DNA of 64,000 nt from Peribacillus frigoritolerans (lineage in GTDB: Bacteria; Bacillota; Bacilli; Bacillales; DSM-1321), in contig NZ_CP158190.1 in assembly GCF_040250305.1 (NCBI RefSeq), positions 652,001-716,000 on the forward strand, in the 5' to 3' direction. Positions within the stretch are counted from its first letter, which is position 1, and each line of letters opens with the position of its first letter. This document shows positions 9,992 through 19,678 of the stretch, in pieces. The position numbers were made by a program, and so were the translations under genes. Under the pieces are notes generated by a model, which ran no database searches, was not told the origin of the DNA, and was given only the letters and a program-made list of their open reading frames with translations.

Positions 9992-10267
9992 ATGTTAAAT
10001 AACGAGGAGGTCTATCAAAATGAAAGCGGATACAATAAATGGAATAACGACTTTATGAAGGAACAGGATTGCATACAAAAGACAGTACTTCCCATATTAA
10101 TGAACGACCGGAATATAGCTGAGCACCCAGATGGCGGTGTAAGGCGGGATTGGAAAGCGGCACATAACTGGAAGTGTTTTGCTTCGAATCCTCAATAAGA
10201 GCTGGAAGAGGGTGAAACTCTGGGGAATCCTAACAATGCACGAGGATCGGATATGGGTATTATATAA
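9992..10267 (+). pseudogene. interrupted ORF upstream of the YjiH-family gene
   Basis: One frame reads from ATG 9992 to TAA 10196-10198 (68 codons) and stays protein-like after the stop (ELEEGETLGNPNNARGSDMG) to a second TAA at 10267. In another frame a perfect GAGGAGG leads to ATG 10021, which gives only 12 codons. The two frames meet near 10055, so a frameshift plus a nonsense codon in one former gene would explain both. Alternatively it is a leader peptide and non-coding RNA for the next gene. I recognise no family. Confidence 0.3.
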
Positions 10268-10281
10268 TAGGGGGAATAATT

Positions 10282-11619
10282 ATGGGATCACCAAATGTGG
10301 CGACAAATACGAAACAAGAGAAGCCGCAAATTCAATCAACTACTAATATACTGAAGTTTATAGTATATAGTTTAATAGGAAGTTTTATGTTTTTTATTCC
10401 TATTACCATAAATGGTGTTTCAAGCATACCAATTGATCATATAGTAACATGGATCAAAGTAACCTTGCCGTCAGCCGTTCCTATTTATGCTCTTATTGTC
10501 ATTCTATTAGGAGCTGTTTATCCATTTATTTCAAAAAGCTGGAGCAAGGATAAGGTATCAATAGTTTTTTCCTTTTTAAAAGTAATAGGTGCTGTTGTTG
10601 CGATCTTAATATATTTCAAGATTGGGCCCGAATGGTTAATGGCCCCAAGTATGGGTCCTTTCCTTTTCGAAAAACTTGTCATACCTGTAGGACTTGTCGT
10701 TCCTTTTGGTGCTCTATTTTTGGCGCTTCTCATTGGATACGGGCTTCTCGAATTTTTAGGTGTACTGATGCAGCCAATCATGAGGCCGATATTTAAAACG
10801 CCGGGGCGTTCAGCAGTTGATATGGTCGCCGATTTAGCAGGAAGCTACTCCATTGGTATGCTTATTACGAATCGACTATATAAAGAAGGAAAATACACGG
10901 TTAAAGAAGCCGCTATTATTGCAACTGGTTTTTCAACCGTTTCAGCAACGTTCATGATCGTTGTAGCAAAAACTCTCGGGCTTATGGACATATGGTCCCT
11001 TTTCTTTTGGGTTTCTTTAGGGATAACATACCTTGTCACTGCCATTACCGTACGTATTTGGCCATTAAATAAAATGAGTGACGATTATTATTCGGATAAT
11101 GCCGATCCAGAAGAGGTTATCAAAGAAGGACTTCTCAAAAATGCCTGGTATAGTGCGATGGTTGGAGCAAACAATTCCGTAAGTCTTGGCAGAAATTTAT
11201 GGGATAACTTAAAGGACGGTTTTCTTATGACAATGAGCATTCTGCCGTCCATTTTATCGGTTGGTCTCATTAGCCTTGTATTAGCGGAGTATACTCCAGT
11301 ATTTAATTTACTTGGCTATCTTTTTTACCCATTTACTTGGGCATTGCAAATACCTGAACCATTTTTGGCTGCAAAAGCTTCAGCTATAGGAATTGCAGAA
11401 ATGTTCCTGCCGGCGCTTCTCGTAGTAGAAGCACCTCTGGTAACTAAGTTCATTATTGCCGTGGTATCTGTATCATCCATATTGTTCTTTTCAGCGACGA
11501 TCCCTTGTATCCTATCAACCGAAATCCCAATCAGCATTACGAAGTTGATTGTAATCTGGTTTGAACGGACGCTCATCACGTTAATTATTACTGCACCTAT
11601 CGCAATATTGCTGCTTTAG
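10282..11619 (+). CDS. YjiH-family membrane protein with nucleoside-recognition (Gate) domain
   Basis: A 445-residue protein of about 10-11 membrane helices. Conserved stretches such as GRSAVDMVADLAGSYSIGML and ITNRLYKEGKYT match the YjiH family, built on the Gate domain also found in nucleoside transporters and spore maturation proteins. The substrate of YjiH proteins is not established. The middle (residues 265-300) is a charged cytoplasmic loop. ATG 10282 follows AGGGGG. It is a single-gene unit with its own strong terminator, downstream of an apparently broken ORF that might once have been a partner. Confidence 0.75.
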   Translation: MGSPNVATNTKQEKPQIQSTTNILKFIVYSLIGSFMFFIPITINGVSSIPIDHIVTWIKVTLPSAVPIYALIVILLGAVYPFISKSWSKDKVSIVFSFLKVIGAVVAILIYFKIGPEWLMAPSMGPFLFEKLVIPVGLVVPFGALFLALLIGYGLLEFLGVLMQPIMRPIFKTPGRSAVDMVADLAGSYSIGMLITNRLYKEGKYTVKEAAIIATGFSTVSATFMIVVAKTLGLMDIWSLFFWVSLGITYLVTAITVRIWPLNKMSDDYYSDNADPEEVIKEGLLKNAWYSAMVGANNSVSLGRNLWDNLKDGFLMTMSILPSILSVGLISLVLAEYTPVFNLLGYLFYPFTWALQIPEPFLAAKASAIGIAEMFLPALLVVEAPLVTKFIIAVVSVSSILFFSATIPCILSTEIPISITKLIVIWFERTLITLIITAPIAILLL

Positions 11620-11671
11620 TACAAATCAACGAATCTTAATTCGATCACAAATCGAACGGGGAGTTCGTATT

Positions 11672-11712
11672 AGAAGGTCAACCAGTAAAAATTACTGGTT
11701 GACCTTCTTTAA
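11672..11712 (+). terminator. strong rho-independent terminator
   Basis: A perfect 17-bp stem (11672-11688 with 11692-11708) with a 3-nt loop, then T-rich sequence. One of the best hairpins in the window. 11713-11885 shows nothing further. Confidence 0.9.
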
Positions 11713-11885
11713 TAGAATCTTTTATAGTCAGGAGGCATGGTAGGACGTACGGGTGCGTGGGGCATTTGAAGGCTTGTTGGGACGTAGTATAAATTATTTG
11801 GAGCAGCATCACCACAGAAAAGGATTTTGAGTTTATATGTTTCTAACAAAACATATTTATATCTTTCAAGAATTTCGACATTATA

Positions 11886-11929
11886 TTGACAATAATATAG
11901 TTACTCATTAGAATTGAAAATGATTCTCA
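11886..11929 (+). promoter_or_regulatory. sigma-A promoter with overlapping Fur box
   Basis: TTGACA at 11886-11891, a 17-bp spacer and TAGAAT at 11909-11914 form a near-consensus promoter. Directly after the -10 box, TGAAAATGATTCTCA (11915-11929) matches the Fur core TGATAATNATTATCA at 13 of 15 positions. Fur bound here would block RNA polymerase when iron is plentiful, so the five-gene operon downstream should be induced by iron limitation. Established: Fur box consensus. Inference: actual Fur control. Confidence 0.8.
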
Positions 11930-11954
11930 ATATGGTACTGGAGGCACCAATGTT

Positions 11955-13580
11955 ATGTCAAAAAGAAGAAAAAGCAAACAAGTGTTATTTATATCCGCAA
12001 TCGTTTTAATTTTATCAACGCTTTTACTTGGATGTACAAATGAATCAAAAGAAAATTCAACTTCAAATAAAGACAGTAAAGACATGCTTACTTTGGCTTG
12101 GCCGAGGGATATAGGTGAAATGAATCCGCATGTCTATAATCCTTCTCAATTATTCGCTACATCAATGATATATGAACCTTTGGTTAGCTACCAAGATGGA
12201 GGAGAGCTGAAGCCGCATTTAGCTGAATCTTGGGAAATTTCCAAGGATGGGAAGGAATATACGTTCAACCTCCGTCAAGATGTGAAATTTTCTGACGGTA
12301 CGAGCTTTAATGCTGAAATTGTGAAAAAGAACTTTGATACTATATTGAAAAATGTTGATTTACATAGTTGGTTGGGCTTTATTACGAAAGTGGATCAAAC
12401 GGAAGTAATTGACCAAAACACATTTAAACTAACATTAAAGGAGCCATATTATCCTACTATTCAAGAGTTAGCCGTCGTTCGTCCAGTCCGATTCTTAGGT
12501 GATGCTGGATTCCCTAAAGATGGTGACACTTCTAAAGGTGTTACAAAACCAGTCGGTACAGGCCCATGGATTTTGGAAGAACATAAAGCAGATGAATATG
12601 CTATTTTCAAACGCAATGAAAATTATTGGGGTGAACTCCCTAAAGTTAAGAAAATCAAAGTCAAGATCATTCCTGATGCTGAAACCCGTGTTCTTGCTTT
12701 TGAAAAAGGTGACCTGGACCTAATTTATGGTGAAGGTGCTATCAGTCTGGATGCTTTCAAACAATTAGAAACAACAGGTAACTATGAGACTAGTATTTCT
12801 GATCCGGTTGCGACAAGACAACTAGTTATGAATACGAAGAAAGAACAACTTTCAGATTTACGTGTTCGTCAAGCGTTACAATATGGATTTAATAAAAAAG
12901 CAATGGTTGACGGAGTTACTTCTGGGTTGGAAGAGAAGGCAGATTTCATTTTACCGACAAACTTCCCGTATACTTCAGACATTGATGTAACAGCGATTGA
13001 TTATAATGTCGAAAAAGCAAAAGCTTTATTAGATGAAGCAGGATGGAAGCTTCCAAAAGGAAAAAACGTTCGTGAGAAAGACGGAAAGCCGCTTGAAATC
13101 GAGTTAATGTACGACTCTGCAGAATCGATTCAAAAAGCAATGGCCGAAACATTACAATCTGAGTGGGCGGCACTGGGTGTTAAATTAAATATCGTTGGAG
13201 TTGAGCTTACGGTACAAATTGAAAGATTCAAAGCTAATGATTTTGAATTGAATTTCTTTAGTAACTATGGCGCTCCATATGATCCACATACTTTCGTAAA
13301 TGTCGTTGGTTCAGAAGGATTTGGTTTTAACGAAGCCATTTCATCTTATCCGAACAGAGATGAGTTGTTAAAACAAATTGCAGATGTTCCTGGAACAACA
13401 GATGAAAAAGAACGTCAAGAACTTTACTCAACCATTTTGGAATCACTGCAAGACCAAGGAGCGATTGTGCCTATTTCTTATATTAAGAAAATAGCTGTTT
13501 ACCAAAAAGATGTATCTAATTTTACATTCCCTGCTAACCGGGATGAACATCCATTCACAGGAATTAGCATCGAGAAGTAA
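11955..13580 (+). CDS. nickel/metallophore-type ABC transporter substrate-binding lipoprotein (NikA/CntA-like)
   Basis: A 541-residue extracytoplasmic binding protein of SBP family 5 (peptide/nickel). The signal peptide ends in a lipobox LLLGC, so Cys27 should be lipidated and anchor the protein to the outer face of the membrane. Stretches such as NKKAMVDGVTSGL and YNVEKAKALLDEAGWK match NikA/CntA better than oligopeptide binders. ATG 11955 follows TGGAGG at 10 bases. It is the first gene of a five-gene operon behind a Fur box, which points to a metal chelate rather than peptides. Staphylococcal CntA binds metal-staphylopine; the true ligand here is unknown. Confidence 0.85.
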   Translation: MSKRRKSKQVLFISAIVLILSTLLLGCTNESKENSTSNKDSKDMLTLAWPRDIGEMNPHVYNPSQLFATSMIYEPLVSYQDGGELKPHLAESWEISKDGKEYTFNLRQDVKFSDGTSFNAEIVKKNFDTILKNVDLHSWLGFITKVDQTEVIDQNTFKLTLKEPYYPTIQELAVVRPVRFLGDAGFPKDGDTSKGVTKPVGTGPWILEEHKADEYAIFKRNENYWGELPKVKKIKVKIIPDAETRVLAFEKGDLDLIYGEGAISLDAFKQLETTGNYETSISDPVATRQLVMNTKKEQLSDLRVRQALQYGFNKKAMVDGVTSGLEEKADFILPTNFPYTSDIDVTAIDYNVEKAKALLDEAGWKLPKGKNVREKDGKPLEIELMYDSAESIQKAMAETLQSEWAALGVKLNIVGVELTVQIERFKANDFELNFFSNYGAPYDPHTFVNVVGSEGFGFNEAISSYPNRDELLKQIADVPGTTDEKERQELYSTILESLQDQGAIVPISYIKKIAVYQKDVSNFTFPANRDEHPFTGISIEK

Positions 13581-13597
13581 GTTACAGGAGGGTTATC

Positions 13598-14542
13598 ATG
13601 GGCACTTATATCTTGAAACGAATTATGGCCATTATTCCCATCTTTCTTTTGGCCACTCTTCTAACGTTTGGAATGATTCACCTTTCACCAGTGGACCCAG
13701 CTGAGGCATATTTATCTGCAGCACATATCCAATCTACAGATGAGATATTGGCACAGAAAAGACATGAGTTTGGCTTAGATCAACCCCTCCATGTTCAATA
13801 TGTAAATTCTATTATTAAGATATGCCAATTTGATTTTGGCATATCTTATCTTTCGAATAAACCTGTTTGGGACGAGGTTACCTATCGAATGCCAGCGACC
13901 ATTCAGTTAGCTTTAGGTAGCATCATATTAGCTATCCTGGTCAGTGTCCCTCTTGGATTTTTGGCAGGCATAAAGAAAAACAGCGGTATTGACCATTTTA
14001 GTCGCCTTCTCTCTTTTTTCGGGGCATCCATCCCCTCTTTTTGGCTTGGTTATTTATTGATTTTTTTCTTTTCTGTTAAACTCGACTTGTTCCCTGTTGA
14101 AGGAATTGGGACTTGGCAACATCTGGTTCTCCCTTCCGTTACTTTAGCTTTGCCATTAATAGCCTTGTATACTCGACTATTACGTGCTAGCGTTCTTGAA
14201 AATTTACAGGAACCTTATGTCCTTTTTGCTCGCACAAGAGGGATTCATGAAAAAGTCATTATGGGAAAACATGTATTGAGAATAGCCATATCCCCAATGA
14301 TTACTGGACTGGGGATGAATTTAGGAAAGCTGCTGACTGGAACCATTATCGTCGAAGCGGTTTTTTCCTGGCCAGGATTCGGTCGTTATTTCATTGAAGC
14401 TATTTTTAATCGGGATGTTCCGGTCATTCAATGCTATGTGCTTTTAGCAGCGGGACTATTCATTTTTAGCAACTTGATTGTTGACCTTATTCAAATGTGT
14501 ATCGACCCACGCATCTCCAGAAAAGGAGGGCAACGTCAATGA
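13598..14542 (+). CDS. ABC transporter permease, NikB/OppB type
   Basis: A 314-residue inner-membrane permease with about six helices. The N-terminus (RIMAIIPIFLLATLLTFGMI followed by LSPVDPAEAY) is typical of NikB/DppB. The ABC-coupling EAA loop lies around residues 200-220 (ARTRGIHEKVIMGKHVLR). It starts 17 bp after the binding protein with AGGAGGG and its stop overlaps the next start by ATGA, so it is co-translated with the second permease. It forms half of the transmembrane channel. Confidence 0.87.
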   Translation: MGTYILKRIMAIIPIFLLATLLTFGMIHLSPVDPAEAYLSAAHIQSTDEILAQKRHEFGLDQPLHVQYVNSIIKICQFDFGISYLSNKPVWDEVTYRMPATIQLALGSIILAILVSVPLGFLAGIKKNSGIDHFSRLLSFFGASIPSFWLGYLLIFFFSVKLDLFPVEGIGTWQHLVLPSVTLALPLIALYTRLLRASVLENLQEPYVLFARTRGIHEKVIMGKHVLRIAISPMITGLGMNLGKLLTGTIIVEAVFSWPGFGRYFIEAIFNRDVPVIQCYVLLAAGLFIFSNLIVDLIQMCIDPRISRKGGQRQ

Positions 14543-15369
14543 TAACAAGTCTTCGTATTATGATGAAAAGTCAGAAAGTGATTGTCCTTTGTTCGATAAT
14601 ATTGAGCTTCCTATTTATCATTACCATCTTGGCTCCTTGGATTGCACCTAATGATCCTATTGCAGTCAATTTAGCTAATAAACTACAGCCCTCTTCCTTT
14701 GAGTATCCATTGGGAACTGATCATTTAGGAAGATGTACGTTATCACGCATCTTATATGGAGCTCGCATTTCGTTAGGATTTGCCACATTAATCTTTATCT
14801 CATCTTTAGGCATCGGCTTGATTGTTGGAACCATTGCTGGTTATAAAGGTGGATGGGTGGACCAGGTGCTAATGAGACTTTGTGATGGTGTTATGGCATT
14901 TCCGAATCTTTTGCTCATTCTTGGACTTGTAGGTATTTTGGGACCTGGCCTTAAACAGGTCATCTTAGCATTGATGCTTGTGCAATGGGTGTATTATGCG
15001 AGAATTTTCCGAGGAATGGTACTTAGTCTGAAAGAACAAAACTATATAGCTGCAGCTAAAATAAGCGGTTCTTCTCAATGGAAGATAATAAAGAAACATA
15101 TCGTTCCAAATGTTCTTCCGCCGCTCGCTGTTATGGGTACATTAGAAATGGGTTGGGCCATCATGGATATATCGGCCATGTCGTTTCTAGGTTTAGGTGT
15201 GCAACCCCCTACACCAGAATGGGGAGCAATGATTCATGAAGGGAAATCGTATATTCGGACGAATCCAGAATTAATGCTATATCCAGGTTTGATGATTATG
15301 CTCGTTGTCGTCACCTTCAATTTATTAGGCGAAGCGCTATCAGAACGTTTTGGAGTCAAACGTCGTTAA
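14539..15369 (+). CDS. ABC transporter permease, NikC/OppC type
   Basis: A 276-residue permease with about six helices, partner of the previous one. YPLGTDHLGRCTLSRILYGA near residue 55 is the hallmark of NikC/DppC proteins, and AAKISGSSQWKIIKKHIVPN is the EAA loop that docks on the ATPases. ATG 14539 overlaps the upstream stop by ATGA and has AAAGGAGGG before it; the frame is open further 5' but that part lies inside the upstream gene. Length is normal. Confidence 0.87.
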   Translation: MITSLRIMMKSQKVIVLCSIILSFLFIITILAPWIAPNDPIAVNLANKLQPSSFEYPLGTDHLGRCTLSRILYGARISLGFATLIFISSLGIGLIVGTIAGYKGGWVDQVLMRLCDGVMAFPNLLLILGLVGILGPGLKQVILALMLVQWVYYARIFRGMVLSLKEQNYIAAAKISGSSQWKIIKKHIVPNVLPPLAVMGTLEMGWAIMDISAMSFLGLGVQPPTPEWGAMIHEGKSYIRTNPELMLYPGLMIMLVVVTFNLLGEALSERFGVKRR

Positions 15370-15378
15370 TAAAAAGGA

Positions 15379-16215
15379 ATGAGAAGATTGGGAACAGAAC
15401 GATCGAATGTATTAAAAGTGAGCGATCTACATGTACAAGTAAAAACAAAAGATGGTGCTTCCACCCTCGTTCAGGATATTAATTTTGAACTGGAAAAAGG
15501 GAAGGTACTGGGGCTTGTTGGGGAAAGTGGGAGTGGTAAAACCGTTACGAGTATGTCCATTCTACAGCTTCTTGATCGGAGAACAACGACCATTGAAGGT
15601 AGCATTACCCTCCAAGGACGAGAATTGAATGGTTTAGACGATAAAGAAATACGTGAAATTCGCGGCAAGGATATTGCCTTTATTATGCAAAATCCGATGA
15701 ATGCATTTACGCCTGTTTTTACAATTGGCAATCAATTTATCGAAACGATTAGGTCTCATACCTCATTGAATAAAAAACAAGCAAAAGAGCTTGCCATCGA
15801 TGCGATGCAAAATGTAAACCTGCCAGATCCCGCGAAACTATTAAAAAGCTACCCTTTTCAATTGAGTGGAGGTATGCTTCAACGGGTGATGATTGCGATG
15901 GCTGCTTGTTTAAATCCTACCGTTATTATTGCTGATGAGCCGACAACTGCACTCGACGTTCATAACCAATTACAAGTACTTCGCCACTTGGATAAAATTC
16001 GTTCTGAATATGGAACATCCATTTTACTCATTTCTCATGATTTAGGAGTCATTTCTGAAATGGCAGATGATGTAGTCGTTATGCAACATGGCAGAATTGT
16101 AGAAACTGCAAATGTATTTGAATTATTTGATAATCCGCAGCATGAGTATACAAAGAAACTGCTAAATGCCCGCCTTATCTTAAACCATGAAGAACCTATC
16201 ACCCATATGTTGTGA
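15379..16215 (+). CDS. ABC transporter ATPase, NikD/OppD type
   Basis: A cytoplasmic ATPase of up to 278 residues with Walker A GESGSGKT, signature LSGGMLQRV, Walker B VIIADEPTTALD and switch histidine in ISHDLG, all intact. It lacks the long C-terminal oligopeptide-transporter iron-sulfur tail of OppD. It pairs with the next ATPase. Start is uncertain: ATG 15379 sits almost on the AAAAGGA ribosome site, so TTG 15388 may be the true start. Confidence 0.86.
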   Translation: MRRLGTERSNVLKVSDLHVQVKTKDGASTLVQDINFELEKGKVLGLVGESGSGKTVTSMSILQLLDRRTTTIEGSITLQGRELNGLDDKEIREIRGKDIAFIMQNPMNAFTPVFTIGNQFIETIRSHTSLNKKQAKELAIDAMQNVNLPDPAKLLKSYPFQLSGGMLQRVMIAMAACLNPTVIIADEPTTALDVHNQLQVLRHLDKIRSEYGTSILLISHDLGVISEMADDVVVMQHGRIVETANVFELFDNPQHEYTKKLLNARLILNHEEPITHML

Positions 16216-16248
16216 TATATAGATTGCATTCTTTTGAGGGGGGAACAA

Positions 16249-17064
16249 ATGAGTTTATTACAAGTAAAAGAAGTAACTCATAGCTATAATTCTCATGCGT
16301 TTTTTAAATGGAAAGAGCATTCTAAAAAAGTACTCACTGACATTTCCCTCTCTATAGACGAAGGAACATGTTTAGGACTACTTGGCACGAGTGGAGCTGG
16401 AAAAAGTACATTAGGAAAAGTGATCCTTGGCTTAGAACGTCCACAGCAAGGACAGGTTCTGTTTCAAGGGCATGATATCTATACGGCTGATAAGCTTACT
16501 CGACAAAAGATACGCCGAGATCTACAAGTCGTCTTTCAGGATTCGTATTCATCTGTCAATCCACGAATGACAGCCGAGAGTATTATAGGCGAGCCATTAG
16601 GAAACTATGAAAAACTAACCGTAGCCGAACAAAAAAGAACGGTTATTGAGTTATTGGAAAGAGTGGGCCTAAGTGAAAAGGATTTGAAAAAATACCCACA
16701 CCAATTTAGCGGTGGACAATTGCAAAGAATTAATATTGCTAGAGCAATCTCTCTTAAGCCACTGCTAATCGTCTTAGACGAATCCGTAAGCAGTCTGGAT
16801 ATGGTTAATCAAACACTAATTTTAGAATTATTAAGTGAGTTGAAAAAAGACTTCGGCTTATCTTATCTTTTTATTACACATGATATTAAAGCGGCCTATT
16901 CAATCTCTGATACTTTGGGTGTACTGGAAAAAGGAGAATTAATCGAGCTTTACGATTCTAAGGATCAGTTTTTTTCGTCAGAACATCCTGTCATTAAACA
17001 AATGAGAGGCTCTATCCTTGCTGAGCATCCACGTTTTCGTTCTCTTCCGACGAGGACTAACTAG
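16249..17064 (+). CDS. ABC transporter ATPase, NikE/OppF type
   Basis: A 271-residue ATPase, last gene of the Fur-boxed operon. Walker A GTSGAGKST, signature FSGGQLQRI, Walker B LLIVLDESVSSLD and the ITHD switch region are present; Walker B has the ES pair usual for NikE/DppF. The early insertion (FKWKEHSKKVL) is also usual in this class. ATG 16249 follows GAGGGGGGAAC. The binding protein, two permeases and two ATPases make a complete importer; no metallophore synthesis genes are adjacent. Confidence 0.87.
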   Translation: MSLLQVKEVTHSYNSHAFFKWKEHSKKVLTDISLSIDEGTCLGLLGTSGAGKSTLGKVILGLERPQQGQVLFQGHDIYTADKLTRQKIRRDLQVVFQDSYSSVNPRMTAESIIGEPLGNYEKLTVAEQKRTVIELLERVGLSEKDLKKYPHQFSGGQLQRINIARAISLKPLLIVLDESVSSLDMVNQTLILELLSELKKDFGLSYLFITHDIKAAYSISDTLGVLEKGELIELYDSKDQFFSSEHPVIKQMRGSILAEHPRFRSLPTRTN

Positions 17065-17098
17065 ACCTAGTCTAGAATCTATATTTATTGATTAGAAG

Positions 17099-17134
17099 GC
17101 CTCGATTTCAGTTTGTTAATCGAGGCTCTTTTTT
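17099..17134 (+). terminator. rho-independent terminator of the Fur-boxed operon
   Basis: Stem GCCTCGATT (17099-17107) with AATCGAGGC (17118-17126), then TCTTTTTT. Confidence 0.85.
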
Positions 17135-17461
17135 ATATTTCTTCTGAAGAACATATTGGAGGGCCTAAAATCGAAAATCAAGCTTCCAATGATCTTAAAG
17201 GGTTGTCTCCTAATGGGGGTTTCAAAACTGCCCCTGGTAAAAAACAACTTTAAAGGCATGACCGGCTGTTTTTATAGTGAAGGATTCCATATCCTTTTTA
17301 TTTTCCATCACTGAAACAATATTAGGAAAAACATCCATAAAAATTATTTGGAGAAAATAATATTTATTCTAAAAATTCATATTATAATACTTTGTTCTTA
17401 TGCTATATTATAGGGAGAATTATTTATTATCACGTATAATTTAAGAATTGGAGTGATTTGA
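17135..17461. other. intergenic region upstream of the amino-acid importer
   Basis: No gene seen. The last 130 bp are very AT-rich with several -10-like hexamers (for example around 17402-17413), so the promoter of the next operon lies here; I cannot single one out. GGAG for the next gene is at 17450-17453. Confidence 0.35.
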
Positions 17462-18238
17462 ATGAAGAAACTTGGTTTACTTAGTATGTTTTTGATTCTA
17501 ACTATCTTTATCTCGGCTTGTGGCACCAATGAAGAAAAAAATGCAGGTGAGGAAAAGAAACCTGAAAAGGTATATAAAGTTGGTGTGGATACGACTTATC
17601 CTCCTTTTGAATTTAAAGAGGGGAACGAATATAAAGGCATTGATATTGAATTGATCAATGCAATCGCAAAAGACCAGGATTTTAAAATCAAATTGTCTCC
17701 AATGGATTTCGGCGGAATCATCCCGGCTATGCAAGCCAATCAGCTTGATGTGGCCATTGCGGGAATGAGCATTACAGAGGAAAGAAAAAAGGTAGTGGAT
17801 TTCTCAACACCGTATTTTGATGCAGGATTAACGATAGTTGTTAAAAAAGAGAATACAAGTACTAAAACTGTTAAAGATCTTAAAGGAAAAACCATAGCAG
17901 TGAAAAAAGGGACAACCGGTGCTAAATATGCACAGGATAATGCTACGAAACTAGGAATTAAAGTTGTTCAATTCAATGATAGTCCAGCGATGTTCCAGGA
18001 AGTGGCCAACGGCAACGCCGATGCCCTTATAGAAGATTACCCGGTTATCTCCTATGCGATCGCCCAAAAAGATCTTGGGTTGAAAATCGTAGGTGACCGT
18101 TTGAATGGTGACCAATATGGAATTGCTGTATTGAAAGGGCAAAACGAGGATTTATTGAAGAAAATAAATGATGGTCTTGCCAATCTTAAAAAAGACGGCA
18201 CGTATGATGAAATTATAAAAACGTATCTTGGTGAATAA
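17462..18238 (+). CDS. polar amino-acid ABC transporter substrate-binding lipoprotein (GlnH-like)
   Basis: A 258-residue binding protein of SBP family 3. The signal peptide ends in ISAC, so Cys20 is the lipid anchor. VGVDTTYPPFEFKEGNEYKG is the family signature; the Asp in GIDIEL and the Arg in SITEERKK are the usual amino-acid contacts. It resembles B. subtilis GlnH (glutamine) but cystine or arginine types share the same features, so the ligand is not settled. First gene of a three-gene operon. A GC hairpin after its stop probably leaves more message for this gene than for the membrane parts. Confidence 0.85.
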   Translation: MKKLGLLSMFLILTIFISACGTNEEKNAGEEKKPEKVYKVGVDTTYPPFEFKEGNEYKGIDIELINAIAKDQDFKIKLSPMDFGGIIPAMQANQLDVAIAGMSITEERKKVVDFSTPYFDAGLTIVVKKENTSTKTVKDLKGKTIAVKKGTTGAKYAQDNATKLGIKVVQFNDSPAMFQEVANGNADALIEDYPVISYAIAQKDLGLKIVGDRLNGDQYGIAVLKGQNEDLLKKINDGLANLKKDGTYDEIIKTYLGE

Positions 18239-18258
18239 ACAATAGATTAAAGCTCAAT

Positions 18259-18283
18259 AAGCGCGCTTATGGCGCGCTTTCTT
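18259..18283 (+). terminator. partial terminator inside the operon
   Basis: Perfect 8-bp stem AAGCGCGC/GCGCGCTT with TTATG loop, followed by TCTTTTT. It sits between the binding-protein and permease genes, where partial termination commonly makes the binding protein more abundant. Confidence 0.6.
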
Positions 18284-18302
18284 TTTCAAAGGGGTGAAAG
18301 AA

Positions 18303-18947
18303 ATGGATATAATTGTTGCGGCATTGCCTATTTTATTAAAAGGACTTCAGGTGACACTTTATATCTTTGTGATTGCCATTATCCTAGGTTTTTTGATTGG
18401 TTTACTTGTCGCATTGCTGCGACTTGCCCCCATCAAAATCTTGAACTGGATTGCAAAGGTTTATGTGGACGCAATACGAGGGACACCGTTCATCGTTCAG
18501 TTATTTTTTATCTATTTTGGTGTGAATTCACTGAATTTGATTTCTTTGGACAGTACAACAGCTGGTATAATTACCGTTGCAATCAATGCAGGGGCATATT
18601 TTGCTGAAATAATAAGGGCAGGGATACAATCCATTGATAAAGGACAAACGGAAGCGGCAAGATCCATCGGGTTCACTGGAACTCAAACAATGAGGTATGT
18701 CGTGCTTCCGCAAGCCTTCAGAAGGATGCTCCCTACCATTACGAACCAATCGATCATCAGCTTGAAAGACACTTCTCTATTATCCGTCATTGGAATAGCC
18801 GATTTAACCCAGCAAGGTCAGATTCAGGCTTCGGCAACCTTTGAAGCATTCAAGATTTGGCTGGCAGTTGGTGTGATCTACTTTATCATCATCTATTTGT
18901 TAACCCTAATTGCTAATTTCATAGAAAGGAGGGTACAAGTTCGATGA
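18303..18947 (+). CDS. polar amino-acid ABC transporter permease (GlnP-like)
   Basis: A 214-residue permease of the HisM/GlnP type with about five helices. [17 protein letters not shown] and [20 protein letters not shown] are family hallmarks, the latter being the EAA loop. I chose ATG 18303, eight bases after AAAGGGG; GTG 18294 would overlap the ribosome site. It forms a homodimeric channel in this family. Its stop overlaps the ATPase start (ATGA). Confidence 0.88.
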   Translation: MDIIVAALPILLKGLQVTLYIFVIAIILGFLIGLLVALLRLAPIKILNWIAKVYVDAIRGTPFIVQLFFIYFGVNSLNLISLDSTTAGIITVAINAGAYFAEIIRAGIQSIDKGQTEAARSIGFTGTQTMRYVVLPQAFRRMLPTITNQSIISLKDTSLLSVIGIADLTQQGQIQASATFEAFKIWLAVGVIYFIIIYLLTLIANFIERRVQVR

Positions 18948-19678
18948 GTATCATAACTGTAAAAAACCTGAGAAAATCATTTGGAACTGTCGAGGTTTTA
19001 AAAGATATCAACGCAGAAGTGCAGGAAAAGGAAGTAATTTGTGTAATAGGCCCTTCTGGATCTGGAAAGAGTACCTTCCTTCGTTGCCTGAATCTCCTTG
19101 AGGAAGTTACGGGCGGTGAGGTGGTCATTAACGGACATGATATAACCGATCCTAAAAGGAAAATCAATATAAACAAAGTCCGGCAAGAAGTTGGAATGGT
19201 TTTTCAACATTTCAATCTATTTCCTCATAAAACCGTTTTGGAGAACATAACCTTGGGTCCTATTAAAATTCGTGCCACCGATAAAGCAGAAGCGAGAAGG
19301 TTAGCGCTTGAGTTATTGGATAAGGTTGGTCTAAAGGAAAAAGCAAATAGCTATCCAGGGGAACTTTCCGGCGGACAAAAACAGCGGGTCGCAATCGCAA
19401 GGGCATTGGCGATGAATCCGAAGATCATGCTATTTGATGAACCGACTTCGGCCCTTGACCCTGAAATGGTCGGCGATGTTTTGGAGGTAATGAAACAACT
19501 TGCAAAAGAAGGCATGACAATGGTCGTTGTTACGCATGAAATGGGCTTTGCCCGGGAAGTCGGGGACCGGGTGATATTCATGGATGGAGGGTATATCGTG
19601 GAAGAAAATGAGCCGAATGAATTATTCGGTAACCCTCAGCACGAAAGAACGAAAGCATTCTTGAGCAAAGTGCTTTAA
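18944..19678 (+). CDS. polar amino-acid ABC transporter ATPase (GlnQ-like)
   Basis: A 244-residue ATPase with Walker [10 protein letters not shown], signature [10 protein letters not shown], Walker [15 protein letters not shown] and the [11 protein letters not shown] switch region typical of GlnQ/HisP/ArtP. The start overlaps the permease stop and has AAAGGAGGG before it. It completes a binding protein-permease-ATPase operon. A loose hairpin (GAGGGGAAA near 19755 with TTTCCCTC near 19783) may end the message. Confidence 0.9.
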   Translation: MSIITVKNLRKSFGTVEVLKDINAEVQEKEVICVIGPSGSGKSTFLRCLNLLEEVTGGEVVINGHDITDPKRKININKVRQEVGMVFQHFNLFPHKTVLENITLGPIKIRATDKAEARRLALELLDKVGLKEKANSYPGELSGGQKQRVAIARALAMNPKIMLFDEPTSALDPEMVGDVLEVMKQLAKEGMTMVVVTHEMGFAREVGDRVIFMDGGYIVEENEPNELFGNPQHERTKAFLSKVL

